The notes beneath the pieces are model-generated. The model was not told the origin of the DNA. It saw nothing but the letters and a program-made list of their open reading frames with translations, and did not search any database. A stretch of 64,000 bases of DNA from Amphritea sp. 1_MG-2023 (GTDB lineage Bacteria; Pseudomonadota; Gammaproteobacteria; Pseudomonadales; Balneatricaceae). The DNA lies in assembly GCF_030547545.1 (NCBI RefSeq), contig NZ_JAUOQE010000005.1, forward strand, positions 62,001-126,000. The letters run 5' to 3'. The position numbers were made by a program, and so were the translations under genes. Below, piece after piece: positions 18,740 to 28,957 of the stretch (position 1 is its first letter; each line of letters begins with the position of its first letter).

Positions 18740-19052
18740 GCTAATATTGTTTCATCCTCTGCGAGTTTTACCTTCTTGTTTCGATCTCAACGATTCCACA
18801 TTTAAGCTTGTTAGTTACGAACCCTGTGTTCGTCTTAGGCATGGCTGATCTCTATTCTGAATAGGGCCAGGTGTGTTGATTAACTGAGCATCACTACCTA
18901 TTGGTCAGCGCTGTTGTACGATGCCCTCTGTTCTAACAATGCCGTGTTGCGCTATTTTTGGGTGTTATCCGTTAGCGTCGTTGTATGAATTTTGTCCCCT
19001 CTTGCTAGCAATGTATAATAGCCGGCCTTCTAATCCTGTGCAGATGTAACTC
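18740..19052. other. 313-bp gap before thiI
   Basis: No ORF or RNA gene recognised; it contains the thiI promoter at its right end. Confidence 0.5.
18992..19019 (+). promoter_or_regulatory. thiI promoter
   Basis: TTGTCC, 16-bp spacer, TATAAT, 33 bp before the thiI ATG. Confidence 0.65.
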
Positions 19053-20510
19053 ATGAAATTTATTGTCAAACTCTTCCCTGAAATCACCATTAAGAGCAAA
19101 CCGGTGCGTAAGCGCTTTATTCAGCGTTTGCAATCTAACCTGCAAGTCACACTGAAACGTATTAATAATGATATTAAGGTGCGGGGATTATGGGATCGCG
19201 TTGAAGTGGAGTTACCTTCCGCCGATGCCGAATTAAGAGCGCAAGCGATTGAATTAATGACCTGTACGCCGGGCATTCAGCATATTCTTGAGGTTGATCA
19301 ATATCCGCTGGGTGAGTTTGAAGATGTCTTTCAGGTGACCAAGGCGGTCTATGCTGAACAGGTTAAAGGTAAGTCGTTTGTTGTTCGCGTGAAGCGGGCG
19401 GGTAAGCATGCATTCAAATCGGTTGATCTTGAGCGTTACATTGGCGGAGGCTTATTACAGCACTGTGAGACGAAGGGGGTAGATTTACATGATCCGGAAG
19501 TCACGGTGAAACTAGAGATTCGTGATGAGCACTTATTCTTGATTTCACATCAGCATAAGGGGCTTGGCGGTTACCCTCTGGGCACGCAGGAGGCTGTTGT
19601 ATCGTTGATTTCTGGAGGCTTCGATTCTGTGGTAGCCAGTTATATGACGATGCGCCGTGGCAGTAAAACCCATTTTCTATTTTTTAACTTGGGCGGTCGA
19701 GCTCATGAAATTGGCGTCAAGCAGATTGCACTGCATCTGTGGCAGAAGTATGGCAGCGCTTCGCGAGTGAAATTTATCTCGGTACCGTTCGATGAGGTGG
19801 TGGGGGAGATACTGCAGAATGTTCATCACACCCATATGGGCGTGGTTTTAAAGCGGATGATGATGCGCGCGGCAGAAAAAGTCGCCGATCGCATGCAGCT
19901 ACCGGCACTGGTCACGGGTGAAAGCATCGCCCAGGTGTCGAGTCAGACATTGGTAAATTTACAGGTGATTGATTCGGTTACCTCTAAGTTGATTGTGCGG
20001 CCGTTGGTGACCATGGATAAGCAAGATATTATCGATATTACCAAGACTATTGGTGCTTATGATTTTGCCAAGAATATTCCAGAATACTGTGGTGTGATTT
20101 CTGATCGTCCGACCACCAATGCGAAGCTTGAGCGGATTGAAGAAGAAGAGGCTAATTTTGATGACGATGTGTTGGCTGCGGCATTGGAAAATACGCAGGT
20201 GATCTCAATTGATAAGATTGTTGAAGACATTAATGTGCATACAACCATCGAGGCGTTAACTCGGGTCGGTGAAAATCAAAAAATTATTGATATTCGTCAT
20301 AGTCGCGAACAAGAACGTAAGCCATTGAATATGCCTAAGGCTGAAGTGTTGACGATTCCGTTCTTTGATCTTGAAACAAAATTTCAAGAACTTGATCAGG
20401 GTAGTGAATATCTATTGTACTGTGATAAGGGTGTGATGAGTCAGATGCATGCTCAGAACCTGCAAGATAAGGGTTATCTTAACGTTAAAGTCTATCGTCC
20501 AGAGGCGTAA
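19053..20510 (+). CDS. thiI: ThiI, tRNA 4-thiouridine synthase / thiamine sulphurtransferase
   Basis: 485 residues in the long form. An N-terminal ferredoxin-like/THUMP region is followed by the PP-loop SGGFDS at about residue 188. The C-terminal rhodanese domain carries the catalytic Cys (YCDKG, C457). It receives persulphide from IscS and thiolates U8 of tRNA; with the rhodanese domain it also serves thiazole formation. It stands alone between the tRNA cluster and the oad operon. Confidence 0.97.
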   Translation: MKFIVKLFPEITIKSKPVRKRFIQRLQSNLQVTLKRINNDIKVRGLWDRVEVELPSADAELRAQAIELMTCTPGIQHILEVDQYPLGEFEDVFQVTKAVYAEQVKGKSFVVRVKRAGKHAFKSVDLERYIGGGLLQHCETKGVDLHDPEVTVKLEIRDEHLFLISHQHKGLGGYPLGTQEAVVSLISGGFDSVVASYMTMRRGSKTHFLFFNLGGRAHEIGVKQIALHLWQKYGSASRVKFISVPFDEVVGEILQNVHHTHMGVVLKRMMMRAAEKVADRMQLPALVTGESIAQVSSQTLVNLQVIDSVTSKLIVRPLVTMDKQDIIDITKTIGAYDFAKNIPEYCGVISDRPTTNAKLERIEEEEANFDDDVLAAALENTQVISIDKIVEDINVHTTIEALTRVGENQKIIDIRHSREQERKPLNMPKAEVLTIPFFDLETKFQELDQGSEYLLYCDKGVMSQMHAQNLQDKGYLNVKVYRPEA

Positions 20511-20776
20511 AAGGAGGTTTTGTGCAGGTGCGTTAAGTTGTGCGAAATGACAGATTTTAGCTGTTTTTTGTAGTTTATTTACAGACGTTGGCAGCACTTT
20601 TTATCAATGAATTCTTCTTTAAGTGGTTGCCTGATAAGCATTATTCAGGTTTAATTGATGACCGTTTATTAACTGTTCATCTGTTCTGTTGCAGTTGGGT
20701 TCTCGATGCTGAGAGTCTACGGCCACAAGCTAGCAACGGACATATGGGTTTCGTACAAAGAAGGAGCACCCGTTAG

Positions 20777-21019
20777 ATGGATAATCTAATGTCAGAAGGC
20801 CTGAGTTTGATGGTCTTTGGTATGGGATTCGTTTTCGTATTCCTAACCTTATTGGTTTTTGCGACAGGCTTTATGTCTAAGCTGATTGCAAAGGTTGCGC
20901 CTGAGGCCCCGCCTCAGCCTGTTAAGCAAAATACGGCAGTCGCTGCAGCACCCGCGTCGGAGGGTGATGAACTCATTGCCGTTATGACGGCCGCTGTACA
21001 TCAGTACCGTAAGCACTGA
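20777..21019 (+). CDS. oadG: OadG, gamma subunit of oxaloacetate decarboxylase
   Basis: 80 residues with one N-terminal membrane span (LSLMVFGMGFVFVFLTLLV) and an Ala/Pro-rich linker, as in OadG. It anchors OadA to OadB in the sodium-exporting pump. AGAAGGAG lies nine to ten bases upstream of ATG. First gene of oadG-A-B. Confidence 0.92.
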   Translation: MDNLMSEGLSLMVFGMGFVFVFLTLLVFATGFMSKLIAKVAPEAPPQPVKQNTAVAAAPASEGDELIAVMTAAVHQYRKH

Positions 21020-21079
21020 ATCTATAGCTGAAATCAATAATTTATTTAAAGAGCATTAATCGACAAAAGGCCTATATCC

Positions 21080-22864
21080 ATGTCTGATAAAAAACCTCTT
21101 GGCATTACCGATGTCGTACTTCGGGACGGGCATCAGTCTCTGTTTGCTACCCGCATGCGCATTGATGATATGCTGCCAATCGCTGAGAAACTGGATAAAG
21201 TTGGTTTCTGGTCCCTAGAAAGCTGGGGTGGAGCGACGTTTGATTCCTGTATCCGTTATATTGGTGAAGATCCTTGGGATCGTATCCGCGAATTGAAAAA
21301 AGCGATGCCCAATACTAAACAACAGATGTTGCTGCGTGGTCAGAACCTGTTGGGCTATCGTCACTATGCCGATGATGTTGTCAGTAAGTTTGTTGAGCGT
21401 GCTGCCACCAACGGTGTTGATGTATTCCGTATCTTCGATGCGATGAATGATCCACGTAATTTTGAAACCGCTATTAAAGCGGTTAAAAATAGCGGTATGC
21501 ATGCTCAAGGCACACTCTCTTATACGAAGAGTGTTGTTCACACCACGGATATGTGGGTTGAGTTTGCTAAGACGCTAGAAGATATGGGGGCTGAGTCGAT
21601 CGCGATTAAGGATATGTCTGGTATCCTGACGCCTTATGATGCCTTCGATCTGGTTTCTCGTCTGAAAGCACAAACCGATCTAGAAGTTCAGTTGCATGCC
21701 CATGCGACCTCCGGTCTGTCTGATATGACCATTTTGAAAGCGGTTGAAGCGGGTATTGATCGGGTTGATACAGCGATCTCCTCGATGTCGATGACTTATG
21801 GTCATACGGCAACGGAGTCTGTTGTTGCTGCGTTGGCGGGTACTGACCGCGATACAGGGCTGGACCTCTCTCAGCTGGAAGAGATTGCGGCTTATTTCCG
21901 TGAAGTTCGGAAAAAGTACGCAAAATTTGAAGGCTCTTTACGTGGAACCGATTCCCGTATCTTGGTTGCTCAAGTACCGGGTGGCATGTTAACAAATATG
22001 GAAAGCCAGCTGCGTGAGCAGGGTGCTTCGGATAAGTTTGATGAAGTGTTAGCTGAAATTCCACGCGTTCGAGAAGATTTGGGTCTGATTCCACTGGTTA
22101 CGCCGACCTCTCAGATTGTCGGTACTCAGGCAGTGATCAACGTCTTGATGGGCGAACGCTATAAAACCATTTCTAAAGAAGTTCAGGGTGTTCTTAAAGG
22201 TGAATATGGCGCTGCGCCAGCACCTTACAACGCTGAATTGCAAGCACGCGTATTGGATGGCGGAGAAGCGATTACCTGTCGTCCTGCCGATCTGCTTGAG
22301 CCTGAAATGGATAAGTTGGTGGCTGAACTGCAAGCGCTGGCGACTGAAAAGGGCATTACCCTTGCCGCTGGTGAGAACACCATTGATGACGTTCTGACTT
22401 ACGCTCTGTTCCCACAAATTGGTCTTAAATTCCTGGAAAATCGCGGTAACCCTGACGCATTTGAACCCGCACCTACATTAGAGGACGCCCTAGCAATGGC
22501 TGCACCTAAGAATACTGGTCCACAGACTTACACGATTAATGTTAACGGTCAGAACTACGTTGTTCAGGTTTCTGAAGGTGGTGATATTACCGCTGCTGCT
22601 CCGGCAGCATCGGCTGCGGCACCTGTTGCTGCTGCAACACCGGCAGGTCCTGCTGAATCGGTGCCTGCGCCGCTAGCGGGCAATATCTGGAAGGTGATTG
22701 TTTCTCCGGGTCAGTCTGTACAAGAGGGCGATGTGCTGGTTATTTTGGAAGCGATGAAAATGGAAACTGAGATCCGCGCAGCGCGTGCCGGTTCTGTTTC
22801 TAGCATCGATGTTAAAGAAGGCGACACAGTTCAGGTTGGTGACAGTCTGCTGACTCTGGTGTAA
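21080..22864 (+). CDS. oadA: OadA, oxaloacetate decarboxylase alpha subunit
   Basis: 594 residues. The N-terminal carboxyltransferase domain starts [19 protein letters not shown], with [11 protein letters not shown] and the LHAHATSG metal site. A Pro/Ala-rich linker (about residues 505-540) leads to a biotinyl domain with the biotin-accepting Lys in EAMKMETE. It moves the carboxyl group of oxaloacetate to biotin; OadB then releases CO2 and exports Na+. The gene lies between oadG and oadB. Confidence 0.96.
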   Translation: MSDKKPLGITDVVLRDGHQSLFATRMRIDDMLPIAEKLDKVGFWSLESWGGATFDSCIRYIGEDPWDRIRELKKAMPNTKQQMLLRGQNLLGYRHYADDVVSKFVERAATNGVDVFRIFDAMNDPRNFETAIKAVKNSGMHAQGTLSYTKSVVHTTDMWVEFAKTLEDMGAESIAIKDMSGILTPYDAFDLVSRLKAQTDLEVQLHAHATSGLSDMTILKAVEAGIDRVDTAISSMSMTYGHTATESVVAALAGTDRDTGLDLSQLEEIAAYFREVRKKYAKFEGSLRGTDSRILVAQVPGGMLTNMESQLREQGASDKFDEVLAEIPRVREDLGLIPLVTPTSQIVGTQAVINVLMGERYKTISKEVQGVLKGEYGAAPAPYNAELQARVLDGGEAITCRPADLLEPEMDKLVAELQALATEKGITLAAGENTIDDVLTYALFPQIGLKFLENRGNPDAFEPAPTLEDALAMAAPKNTGPQTYTINVNGQNYVVQVSEGGDITAAAPAASAAAPVAAATPAGPAESVPAPLAGNIWKVIVSPGQSVQEGDVLVILEAMKMETEIRAARAGSVSSIDVKEGDTVQVGDSLLTLV

Positions 22865-22877
22865 GGGCGGATTCTAA

Positions 22878-24179
22878 ATGGATAAGCTAATGGATCTCTG
22901 GCACGCGTCAGGGATATATAATATATCGTCAGGTCAGGTCTTTATGATTCTGATCGGCCTTCTGTTGTTGTTTCTTGCGATCCGCAAGAACTTCGAGCCT
23001 CTGTTGTTAGTACCGATCGGTTTCGGTGGCATTATGGCCAACATCCCAGAAGCGGGTCTTGCCTTCTCGGCGGTTGAGAACGCTATCCACTTGGGTGGCC
23101 CAGAAATGTTGCAAAACTTGGCGGCAGCATTGAATATCAGTAGTACCGAACCAGAAGCGATTAAGCATGCTTATAACGTGGCTGATGCAGCAACGCATAC
23201 GGCAGCGGTTTATGCAGCTAATGATCATGGCTTCCACAACGGCATGATGTATAACTTCTACTCCGTTGCGATTGCATCGGGTGTTGCGCCTCTGCTGATC
23301 TTTATGGGCGTTGGTGCGATGACGGACTTTGGTCCGTTGTTGGCTAATCCTAAGACACTGTTTTTAGGTGCTGCTGCTCAGTTTGGTATCTTTGCAACCG
23401 TACTCGGCGCGGTGGGTCTGACCACGCTAGGCTTGATGGACTTTACCATTCAAGATGCGGCGGCTATCGGTATTATTGGTGGTGCGGATGGTCCGACGGC
23501 GATCTATGTGGCGTCTTTGTTAGCCCCTGATCTCTTAGGTGCTATCGCGGTAGCGGCATATTCGTATATGGCGTTGGTACCCATGATTCAGCCGCCTATC
23601 ATGCGGGCGCTGACGTCGGAAGCTGAACGTAAGATTTCGATGGTTCAGTTGCGTCATGTGCCTAAGACTGAAAAGATCATGTTCCCGATTGTATTGCTGA
23701 TTTTGGTGGCGTTACTGCTGCCTGATGCGGCGCCGCTGCTGGGTATGTTCTGTTTTGGTAACCTGATGCGTGAGTGTGGTGTGGTGGATCGTTTGAGCGA
23801 TACCGCTCAGAATGCACTGATTAACATTGTCACTATCTTCTTGGGGCTATCAGTTGGCTCTAAACTCTCAGCGGATAAATTCCTAGATATTCAAACGTTA
23901 GGTATTTTGGTATTGGGTGTGGTTGCATTTGGTATCGGTACGGCATGTGGTGTACTGATGGCGAAGGTAATGAATAAGATGGCGGGTGGTAATGCTATCA
24001 ATCCATTGATTGGTTCTGCGGGTGTATCGGCGGTGCCGATGGCTGCACGTGTTTCTAACAAGTTGGGTCTGGAATCTAATTCACAGAACTTCCTGTTGAT
24101 GCATGCGATGGGACCTAACGTCGCTGGGGTTATTGGCTCTGCGGTTGCCGCGGGTGTGATGATCAAGTTCGTCGGCTAA
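22878..24179 (+). CDS. oadB: OadB, sodium-pumping decarboxylase beta subunit
   Basis: 433 residues, highly hydrophobic with about nine to eleven spans. Characteristic segments are [14 protein letters not shown], with a conserved Asp in the ion path, [18 protein letters not shown] and the terminal [19 protein letters not shown]. It decarboxylates carboxybiotin and pumps Na+ outward, consistent with a marine lifestyle. It begins 13 bp after oadA and is followed by two terminators. Confidence 0.96.
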   Translation: MDKLMDLWHASGIYNISSGQVFMILIGLLLLFLAIRKNFEPLLLVPIGFGGIMANIPEAGLAFSAVENAIHLGGPEMLQNLAAALNISSTEPEAIKHAYNVADAATHTAAVYAANDHGFHNGMMYNFYSVAIASGVAPLLIFMGVGAMTDFGPLLANPKTLFLGAAAQFGIFATVLGAVGLTTLGLMDFTIQDAAAIGIIGGADGPTAIYVASLLAPDLLGAIAVAAYSYMALVPMIQPPIMRALTSEAERKISMVQLRHVPKTEKIMFPIVLLILVALLLPDAAPLLGMFCFGNLMRECGVVDRLSDTAQNALINIVTIFLGLSVGSKLSADKFLDIQTLGILVLGVVAFGIGTACGVLMAKVMNKMAGGNAINPLIGSAGVSAVPMAARVSNKLGLESNSQNFLLMHAMGPNVAGVIGSAVAAGVMIKFVG

Positions 24180-24192
24180 GTGCTGCGAAAGT

Positions 24193-24225
24193 AAAAAAGG
24201 CTGCCTATGATGGGTGGCCTTTTTT
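24193..24225 (+). terminator. oad operon terminator
   Basis: AAAAAAGGC ... GCCTTTTTT hairpin directly after oadB. Confidence 0.8.
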
Positions 24226-24239
24226 GTTGCTGTTAGATT

Positions 24240-24267
24240 AACAAAACCGCCTTCAGGCGGTTTTGTT
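24240..24267. terminator. Bidirectional terminator
   Basis: AACAAAACCGCC, loop TTCA, GGCGGTTTTGTT: perfect stem with A/T flanks, between convergent oadB and the deacetylase-like gene. Confidence 0.8.
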
Positions 24268-24298
24268 AGTTTTCCCTATGGCTATATAGCTGCTGCCC

Positions 24299-25222
24299 TT
24301 AATACCCCGCCAGCACTTCGATATGCGCCTGTACGCTAAAGGCGAGGGCAACTGGATTATAGCCTCCCTCTAACACCGATACGACACGGCCACCGCAGGT
24401 GGTGCGGGCGGCATCCACTAGTAGTTGAGTTGCCCAGCGGTAATCTTCTTCTGTGAGATTAAGGTCGGCCATCGGGTCTTCATGATGAGCATCGAAGCCT
24501 GCTGAGATAAATAGAATATCGGGTTTATGTTTTTGAATGGCAGGTAGCCATATTTTTTCTAATTTATCACGGAACACCGCGGCTCGAGTATGCGCTTCAA
24601 TCGGGCAATTAATGATGTTATCACGTTGAATATTGCAATAGCGTTCGGGGTAATAGGGGTGTTGGAAGGTAGAACACACCAGTACTTCGGGCTTGTCTTT
24701 GAAGATATCCACCGTGCCATTACAGTGATGGACATCGAAATCGACAATGGCAACGCGATTGACATTGGGTTGTAACAACGCATGCATGGCCCCGATAGCG
24801 ACATTATTGAAAAAGCAAAACCCCATGGCGGCATTGTGTTCGGCATGATGGCCAGGCGGACGCACGGCACAGAAGGCATTATCGACTTTTTCGGCGAGTA
24901 CCTGATTGGTGGCTAAGATGGCTGATCCGGCCGCCAGGCTGGCGGCATGTAGTGAATCGGGACAGAGCGCGGTATCGTCATCGGCATAGAAAACGCCCTC
25001 CGTTGGTAGCTTCATTTCTAGGCGCTTTTGATGCAGATTGGCATGTGCCAGTTGGATCTGTTCAGGAGTGACATGGACCGATTCCATCTGCCTAAGCTGC
25101 TCAATCAATCCGGTTTTCTGTAGCACTTTCTGAATGGCTAGCAGGCGGATAGGACTGTCGGGATGTTCCGGCCCCATATTGTGCAGCCCGTGGTCATGAT
25201 GAGTAATAAATGCGGTAGTCAT
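24299..25222 (-). CDS. Histone-deacetylase superfamily hydrolase
   Basis: 307 residues. The zinc-dependent deacetylase fold is shown by RPPGHHAEHNAAMGFCFFNN (His pair), DFDVHHCNGT (Asp-x-His zinc ligands) and SAGFDAHHEDPM (third Asp). Bacterial members act on acetylated polyamines, acetoin-related or other small amides, or proteins; the substrate here is unknown. It is monocistronic, converges on oadB and is divergent from the receiver-TPR gene across a 307-bp control region. Confidence 0.9.
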   Translation of the reverse strand: MTTAFITHHDHGLHNMGPEHPDSPIRLLAIQKVLQKTGLIEQLRQMESVHVTPEQIQLAHANLHQKRLEMKLPTEGVFYADDDTALCPDSLHAASLAAGSAILATNQVLAEKVDNAFCAVRPPGHHAEHNAAMGFCFFNNVAIGAMHALLQPNVNRVAIVDFDVHHCNGTVDIFKDKPEVLVCSTFQHPYYPERYCNIQRDNIINCPIEAHTRAAVFRDKLEKIWLPAIQKHKPDILFISAGFDAHHEDPMADLNLTEEDYRWATQLLVDAARTTCGGRVVSVLEGGYNPVALAFSVQAHIEVLAGY

Positions 25223-25323
25223 AGCAGATCAGATTCTTTTATTTATAGTAAGTTTACTGGAATAACACTGCGGCAGCGCTTAGTCAAAAGTTGTAGGTAA
25301 TAAATACTAACCTGAGTGAGCGT

Positions 25324-25335
25324 TGACCTAGGTCA
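25324..25335. promoter_or_regulatory. 12-bp perfect palindrome TGACCTAGGTCA
   Basis: Centred about 27-33 bp upstream of a TATACT box (25357-25362) on the plus strand, a spacing usual for class II activator sites, in the divergent region between the deacetylase-like and receiver-TPR genes. Confidence 0.45.
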
Positions 25336-25391
25336 GTAACTCTCTGGATGGAAGTCTATACTATGTTTGTCACAGCATAGAACTGTATTTG

Positions 25392-25430
25392 GCACCGCGT
25401 GTTTCACCCTACGCTCGGTGCTTTTTTTTT
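25392..25430 (+). terminator. Orphan intrinsic terminator (small RNA 3' end or attenuator)
   Basis: GCACCG + CGT pair with ACG + CGGTGC around a 10-base loop, then nine T. No coding gene precedes it on this strand, so it ends either a short untranslated RNA starting near 25369 or the leader of the gene at 25530. Confidence 0.7.
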
Positions 25431-25529
25431 GTCTGACGAAAACAGATCCCTTTTTTGTGTGTTTTTCCTTCCTCCATAGCGACGTGGCTTTTATACTTGA
25501 TTCAACTCTTTTTTTATACAAGGTAAGTC

Positions 25530-27164
25530 GTGGTCGCTGTCCGCAATAATTCAACTGGTAGCCAAATTGATTATTCAGAAAAGCATGTTCTGTTAATCGA
25601 TAGTAGCGGAAATATGCGTGCAACAATTTATTATATGTTGCGTGAGTTGGGTATTAACAATGTGAAAGCGGTGACCATTAATAAAAAGGTTATCCCGCTT
25701 ATCGCTCAAAGTGATTTTGATATCATTCTGCTGGGTCATAATGCCAGTGATAGTGTCACGGGAATACAGATATTGGAAGAGGCTCGCTTTCGTGGCTACA
25801 TTAAACCCAGTGCCGCGTGGGTCTGTATGACGAGTGATTCCTCTCAAGAAGTGGTTCTCCATGCGATCGATAGTCACCCCGATGATTTGATTAGCAAGCC
25901 TTTTTCGATTGAAGAACTGAAATATCGACTCGATCAAATTATGCGACGTAAGCAGGCGCTACGTCCTGTCGATTTGGCGATTGAGTCGGACGCCAAATAT
26001 CAAGCTTTGCAGATTTGTGAAGCGCTGATTGATCGACAACATCCTGAATATAATCATCTGCAAAAAGTGCGTGGCAGCTTACTGCTTGATTTAGGTGAGT
26101 ATGAGAAGGCTCGCGAGCTGCTGGATAGTATTTATTGGCAGTCGAGAGATAAAGAAGCGGGGCTGTATCTGTGCAGGGCATACTGTGGTTTGGATGATCT
26201 CAGCGCGGCAGAGCAACTGCTGCAAGAACTGATTACCGATAACCCCTTATTGATCGCCGCGTATGATCTGTTAGCGGTGGTGCATGAGAAAATGGGGGAT
26301 CTGGTTCAGGCACGGGAAACGCTGAAAGAAGCGACGACTCGTGCGCCTTTGGCCGTCCCTCGGCAGATGGAGTTAGGCCGTGTAGCGGTTCAGACACAAG
26401 CGCTAGATTTAGCCAAAGGCGCCTATCGACGCTCCATCTCATTGGGGCAACATAGTTGTTATCGTTCGGCCGAGCCGTATCTTAAGTTGGCCAACCTGCG
26501 GCGGATGGAAGTAAAAAGCAGTGATGTCGCTACCCGTGAACAGATTGATCGTGAAATCGATGGTCTGCTGATTAATGCGCGCAAACAGTTTCCTGCAGAC
26601 CGACAAGCGGAGGTGCGGGCTTTTTTGATTCGCAGTCAGTTAGCCGAAGATTTAGGGGATGATCAAGAGAAAGAGCGCTTCCTGCGTGATGCGAAATTAA
26701 TTAATCGTGAGTTGGAAAACCCAATTGATCTTGATCGTGAACAGCTAGTGATGTCGGGCGAAGCGCTGCCGGTGCTGGAGAAAGCTCAGCCTATTGCTCA
26801 TCAGGAAGATGCTGAGGTTAAACAGCTCAACCCTGATATGAGCGATAAAGCCAATCGTCTGGGGATTAAGCATTACTTGTCAGGCAAACTGGGTTTAGCG
26901 ATTAAATCATTTGGTGCGGCGGTTGATTTTGATTTTAATAATCACGCGGCGGTATTGAATTTGGCTCAGCTGTTTTTGGAAACCGCGCGAGATGATCATG
27001 AGCGGCGAGAAGGGCGGCTGAAAATGGTCGATCGTTATCTTAATCTGATCGAGCTGACGGTGATGCCCCCCGAGTTGAATGATAAAAGACGATTATTGCA
27101 AAAATATCGGACGCTACCGTTGGATCAATTACCGCCATCTTCGTTAGGCCCGTTGCTCAAATAG
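25530..27164 (+). CDS. Receiver-like domain + TPR protein
   Basis: 544 residues from GTG 25530 with AAGGTAAG upstream. Residues 18-140 have a CheY-like fold pattern (HVLLIDSSGNMR, VCMTSDSS, SKPFS), but the phospho-acceptor position reads ILLGHNAS, with Gly where Asp is normal. The acidic pair at the start is also reduced to one Asp. The rest contains several tetratricopeptide repeats (for example about 180-320 and 430-500). Probably a scaffold or pseudo-receiver regulator; partners unknown. Related RR-TPR proteins in Pseudomonas retain the Asp in similar positions, as far as I recall. Confidence 0.8.
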   Translation: MVAVRNNSTGSQIDYSEKHVLLIDSSGNMRATIYYMLRELGINNVKAVTINKKVIPLIAQSDFDIILLGHNASDSVTGIQILEEARFRGYIKPSAAWVCMTSDSSQEVVLHAIDSHPDDLISKPFSIEELKYRLDQIMRRKQALRPVDLAIESDAKYQALQICEALIDRQHPEYNHLQKVRGSLLLDLGEYEKARELLDSIYWQSRDKEAGLYLCRAYCGLDDLSAAEQLLQELITDNPLLIAAYDLLAVVHEKMGDLVQARETLKEATTRAPLAVPRQMELGRVAVQTQALDLAKGAYRRSISLGQHSCYRSAEPYLKLANLRRMEVKSSDVATREQIDREIDGLLINARKQFPADRQAEVRAFLIRSQLAEDLGDDQEKERFLRDAKLINRELENPIDLDREQLVMSGEALPVLEKAQPIAHQEDAEVKQLNPDMSDKANRLGIKHYLSGKLGLAIKSFGAAVDFDFNNHAAVLNLAQLFLETARDDHERREGRLKMVDRYLNLIELTVMPPELNDKRRLLQKYRTLPLDQLPPSSLGPLLK

Positions 27165-27350
27165 CGTGATTTAATCGACCTCAGGTTATCCCTGCTGTGG
27201 ATAACATGCTAACGGCGGTTAATTAACTTTTGCAGTTGATAACACTCTCTGCTGGGCGCGCGATGGGGCCCCATGCCGTTTCAGGTAGCGTAGCAAACAT
27301 AGAGATTGTTTATTGTGAGTAGATCAGCGATGGCGAGGGTATGTTGGTAG

Positions 27351-27827
27351 ATGAAAGCACGATTAATCACACCGGAAGGCTATGATAAGCTGAAAGCCGA
27401 ACTCGATTATTTGTGGCGTACAGAGCGCCCAGAGGTGACGCAAAAAGTGACTTGGGCGGCAAGCTTGGGTGATCGTAGTGAAAATGCGGACTATCAATAT
27501 AATAAAAAGCGTTTAAGGGAGATCGACCGTCGGGTTCGCTATCTACGTAAATGTATTGATGAGTTAGGGGTTGTACATTATGCCCCAGAGCAAGAGGGTA
27601 AGGTCTTCTTCGGTGCATGGGTTGAGATTGAGAATGATGCGGGTGACGTTAAACGTTTTCGCATTGTGGGCTACGATGAGATTTTTGAACGTAAGGATTA
27701 CATCTCTATCGACTCACCGATGGCCAGAGGTCTACTGAAAAAAACCATCGGAGACGAGGTAGTCATCCGAACACCCGCCGGTGAGGCGTATTGGTATATT
27801 AACCAGATTGACTACCGGCATGCTTAA
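27351..27827 (+). CDS. greB: GreB transcript cleavage factor
   Basis: 158 residues. The N-terminal coiled coil has the acidic tip ASLGDRSENADYQYNKKRLREIDRRVR; the C-terminal FKBP-like domain has FRIVGYDEIFERKDYISIDSP and GEAYWYINQI. The Arg/Leu pattern of the tip and RIVGYDE-type motif indicate GreB, not GreA. It rescues backtracked RNA polymerase by stimulating RNA cleavage. It converges with yeiH. Confidence 0.94.
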   Translation: MKARLITPEGYDKLKAELDYLWRTERPEVTQKVTWAASLGDRSENADYQYNKKRLREIDRRVRYLRKCIDELGVVHYAPEQEGKVFFGAWVEIENDAGDVKRFRIVGYDEIFERKDYISIDSPMARGLLKKTIGDEVVIRTPAGEAYWYINQIDYRHA

Positions 27828-27870
27828 GTGCGCTTTGATAGGTGACTGATAACCCGTCTATGGGGCATTT

Positions 27871-28857
27871 TTAAAGGCCTATCAGTAGTCGATTTAGCGC
27901 ATAACCACCTAATATTAATACGATAAATAAAATGAAAGCCAGCAGCATCGGTTTAGGGCCTGCTTGCTTAATCGTCAGCCAACGGGTTTGTAATCCCAAT
28001 GCCGCCATCGCTAGGGCTAAGCTGAATTGGCTCGTCAGTTTTAGCACATTGATAACCGCATCAGGCAGTATCATGAGGCTGTTGACGGCGGTGGCTGCAA
28101 TAAAGCCGAACACAAACCATGGAATGACGACTTTCCCTTTGCTTGTTAGATCGCCACCGAGGCTACTTAGGCGCGAGCTGAGCAGTAAAATAAAGGGGGC
28201 GAGCATCATGACGCGAATCAATTTCACCACCACCGCGGTTTGCAGGGTTTCAGGACTGATTGATTCCCCTGCCGCTACGGCTTGAGCTACTTCATGCACG
28301 GTGCTGCCGATATAGATACCAAATGCTTGCTCGCTCATTCCAGCAAACTGATAGATCAGTGGATAACTAAACATCGCCAATGTGCCAAATAGCACCACGG
28401 TAGCGACGGCGATGGTGACATGTTGCTGTTTTGGTTTGAGGACAGATTCGGTCGCCAGCACTGCGGCAGCACCACAGATAGCGCTACCGACCGAGGTGAG
28501 CATGGCGACATCTCGGTGCAGTTTGAAAACCTTGATGCCGACCCAGGTGCCGAGACAGAAAATCGTCATGATCATGAGTGCATCTAACAGCAGTGCCTGC
28601 CAGCCTACGGCAAAGATCTGTTCTAGGCTCAGGCTGAAACCAAATAAAATGATACCCACTCGTAGTAGGCGTTGCTGACAAAAAAGGCTAACACGTCGAT
28701 CGTTATGGCTTTGAGGGCGATGATCAAAGTGGCCCCAGACCATACCCATCAAGATGGCCAAGGGAAGGGCGCTTAGGCCGAGTTGTGCAATGGGATCTAA
28801 GCTGGCAAGACCGAGGGCAAGAGCGGCAATGAGAGGTAGTAAAATAATGCGTGGCAT
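27871..28857 (-). CDS. yeiH: YeiH-family (UPF0324) membrane protein
   Basis: 328 residues, about ten spans, with the family motifs RVGIILFGFSLSL, SAICGAAAVLATE, IGSTVHEVAQAVAAG and VIPWFVFGF. Family members are putative exporters of sulphonate or sulphite-type anions. Divergent from a LysR gene, the usual yeiE-yeiH layout, so probably controlled by it. Confidence 0.9.
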   Translation of the reverse strand: MPRIILLPLIAALALGLASLDPIAQLGLSALPLAILMGMVWGHFDHRPQSHNDRRVSLFCQQRLLRVGIILFGFSLSLEQIFAVGWQALLLDALMIMTIFCLGTWVGIKVFKLHRDVAMLTSVGSAICGAAAVLATESVLKPKQQHVTIAVATVVLFGTLAMFSYPLIYQFAGMSEQAFGIYIGSTVHEVAQAVAAGESISPETLQTAVVVKLIRVMMLAPFILLLSSRLSSLGGDLTSKGKVVIPWFVFGFIAATAVNSLMILPDAVINVLKLTSQFSLALAMAALGLQTRWLTIKQAGPKPMLLAFILFIVLILGGYALNRLLIGL

Positions 28858-28957
28858 GGTTGCAGACCATCTTGATGAGTGACAGGGCTATCTTCTAATG
28901 TTATTAATGTTTAGTAAAATGGATGTTTTTAACATTAGATATAAGAAAAACCGAACA

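Noticed and set aside
20588-20776. 62-residue ORF before oadG
   Set aside because: No motif and it covers the oad leader; the RBS at its end serves oadG.
27828-27870. Terminator between greB and yeiH
   Set aside because: Inverted GATAGG/CCTATC is short and loop too long to call.
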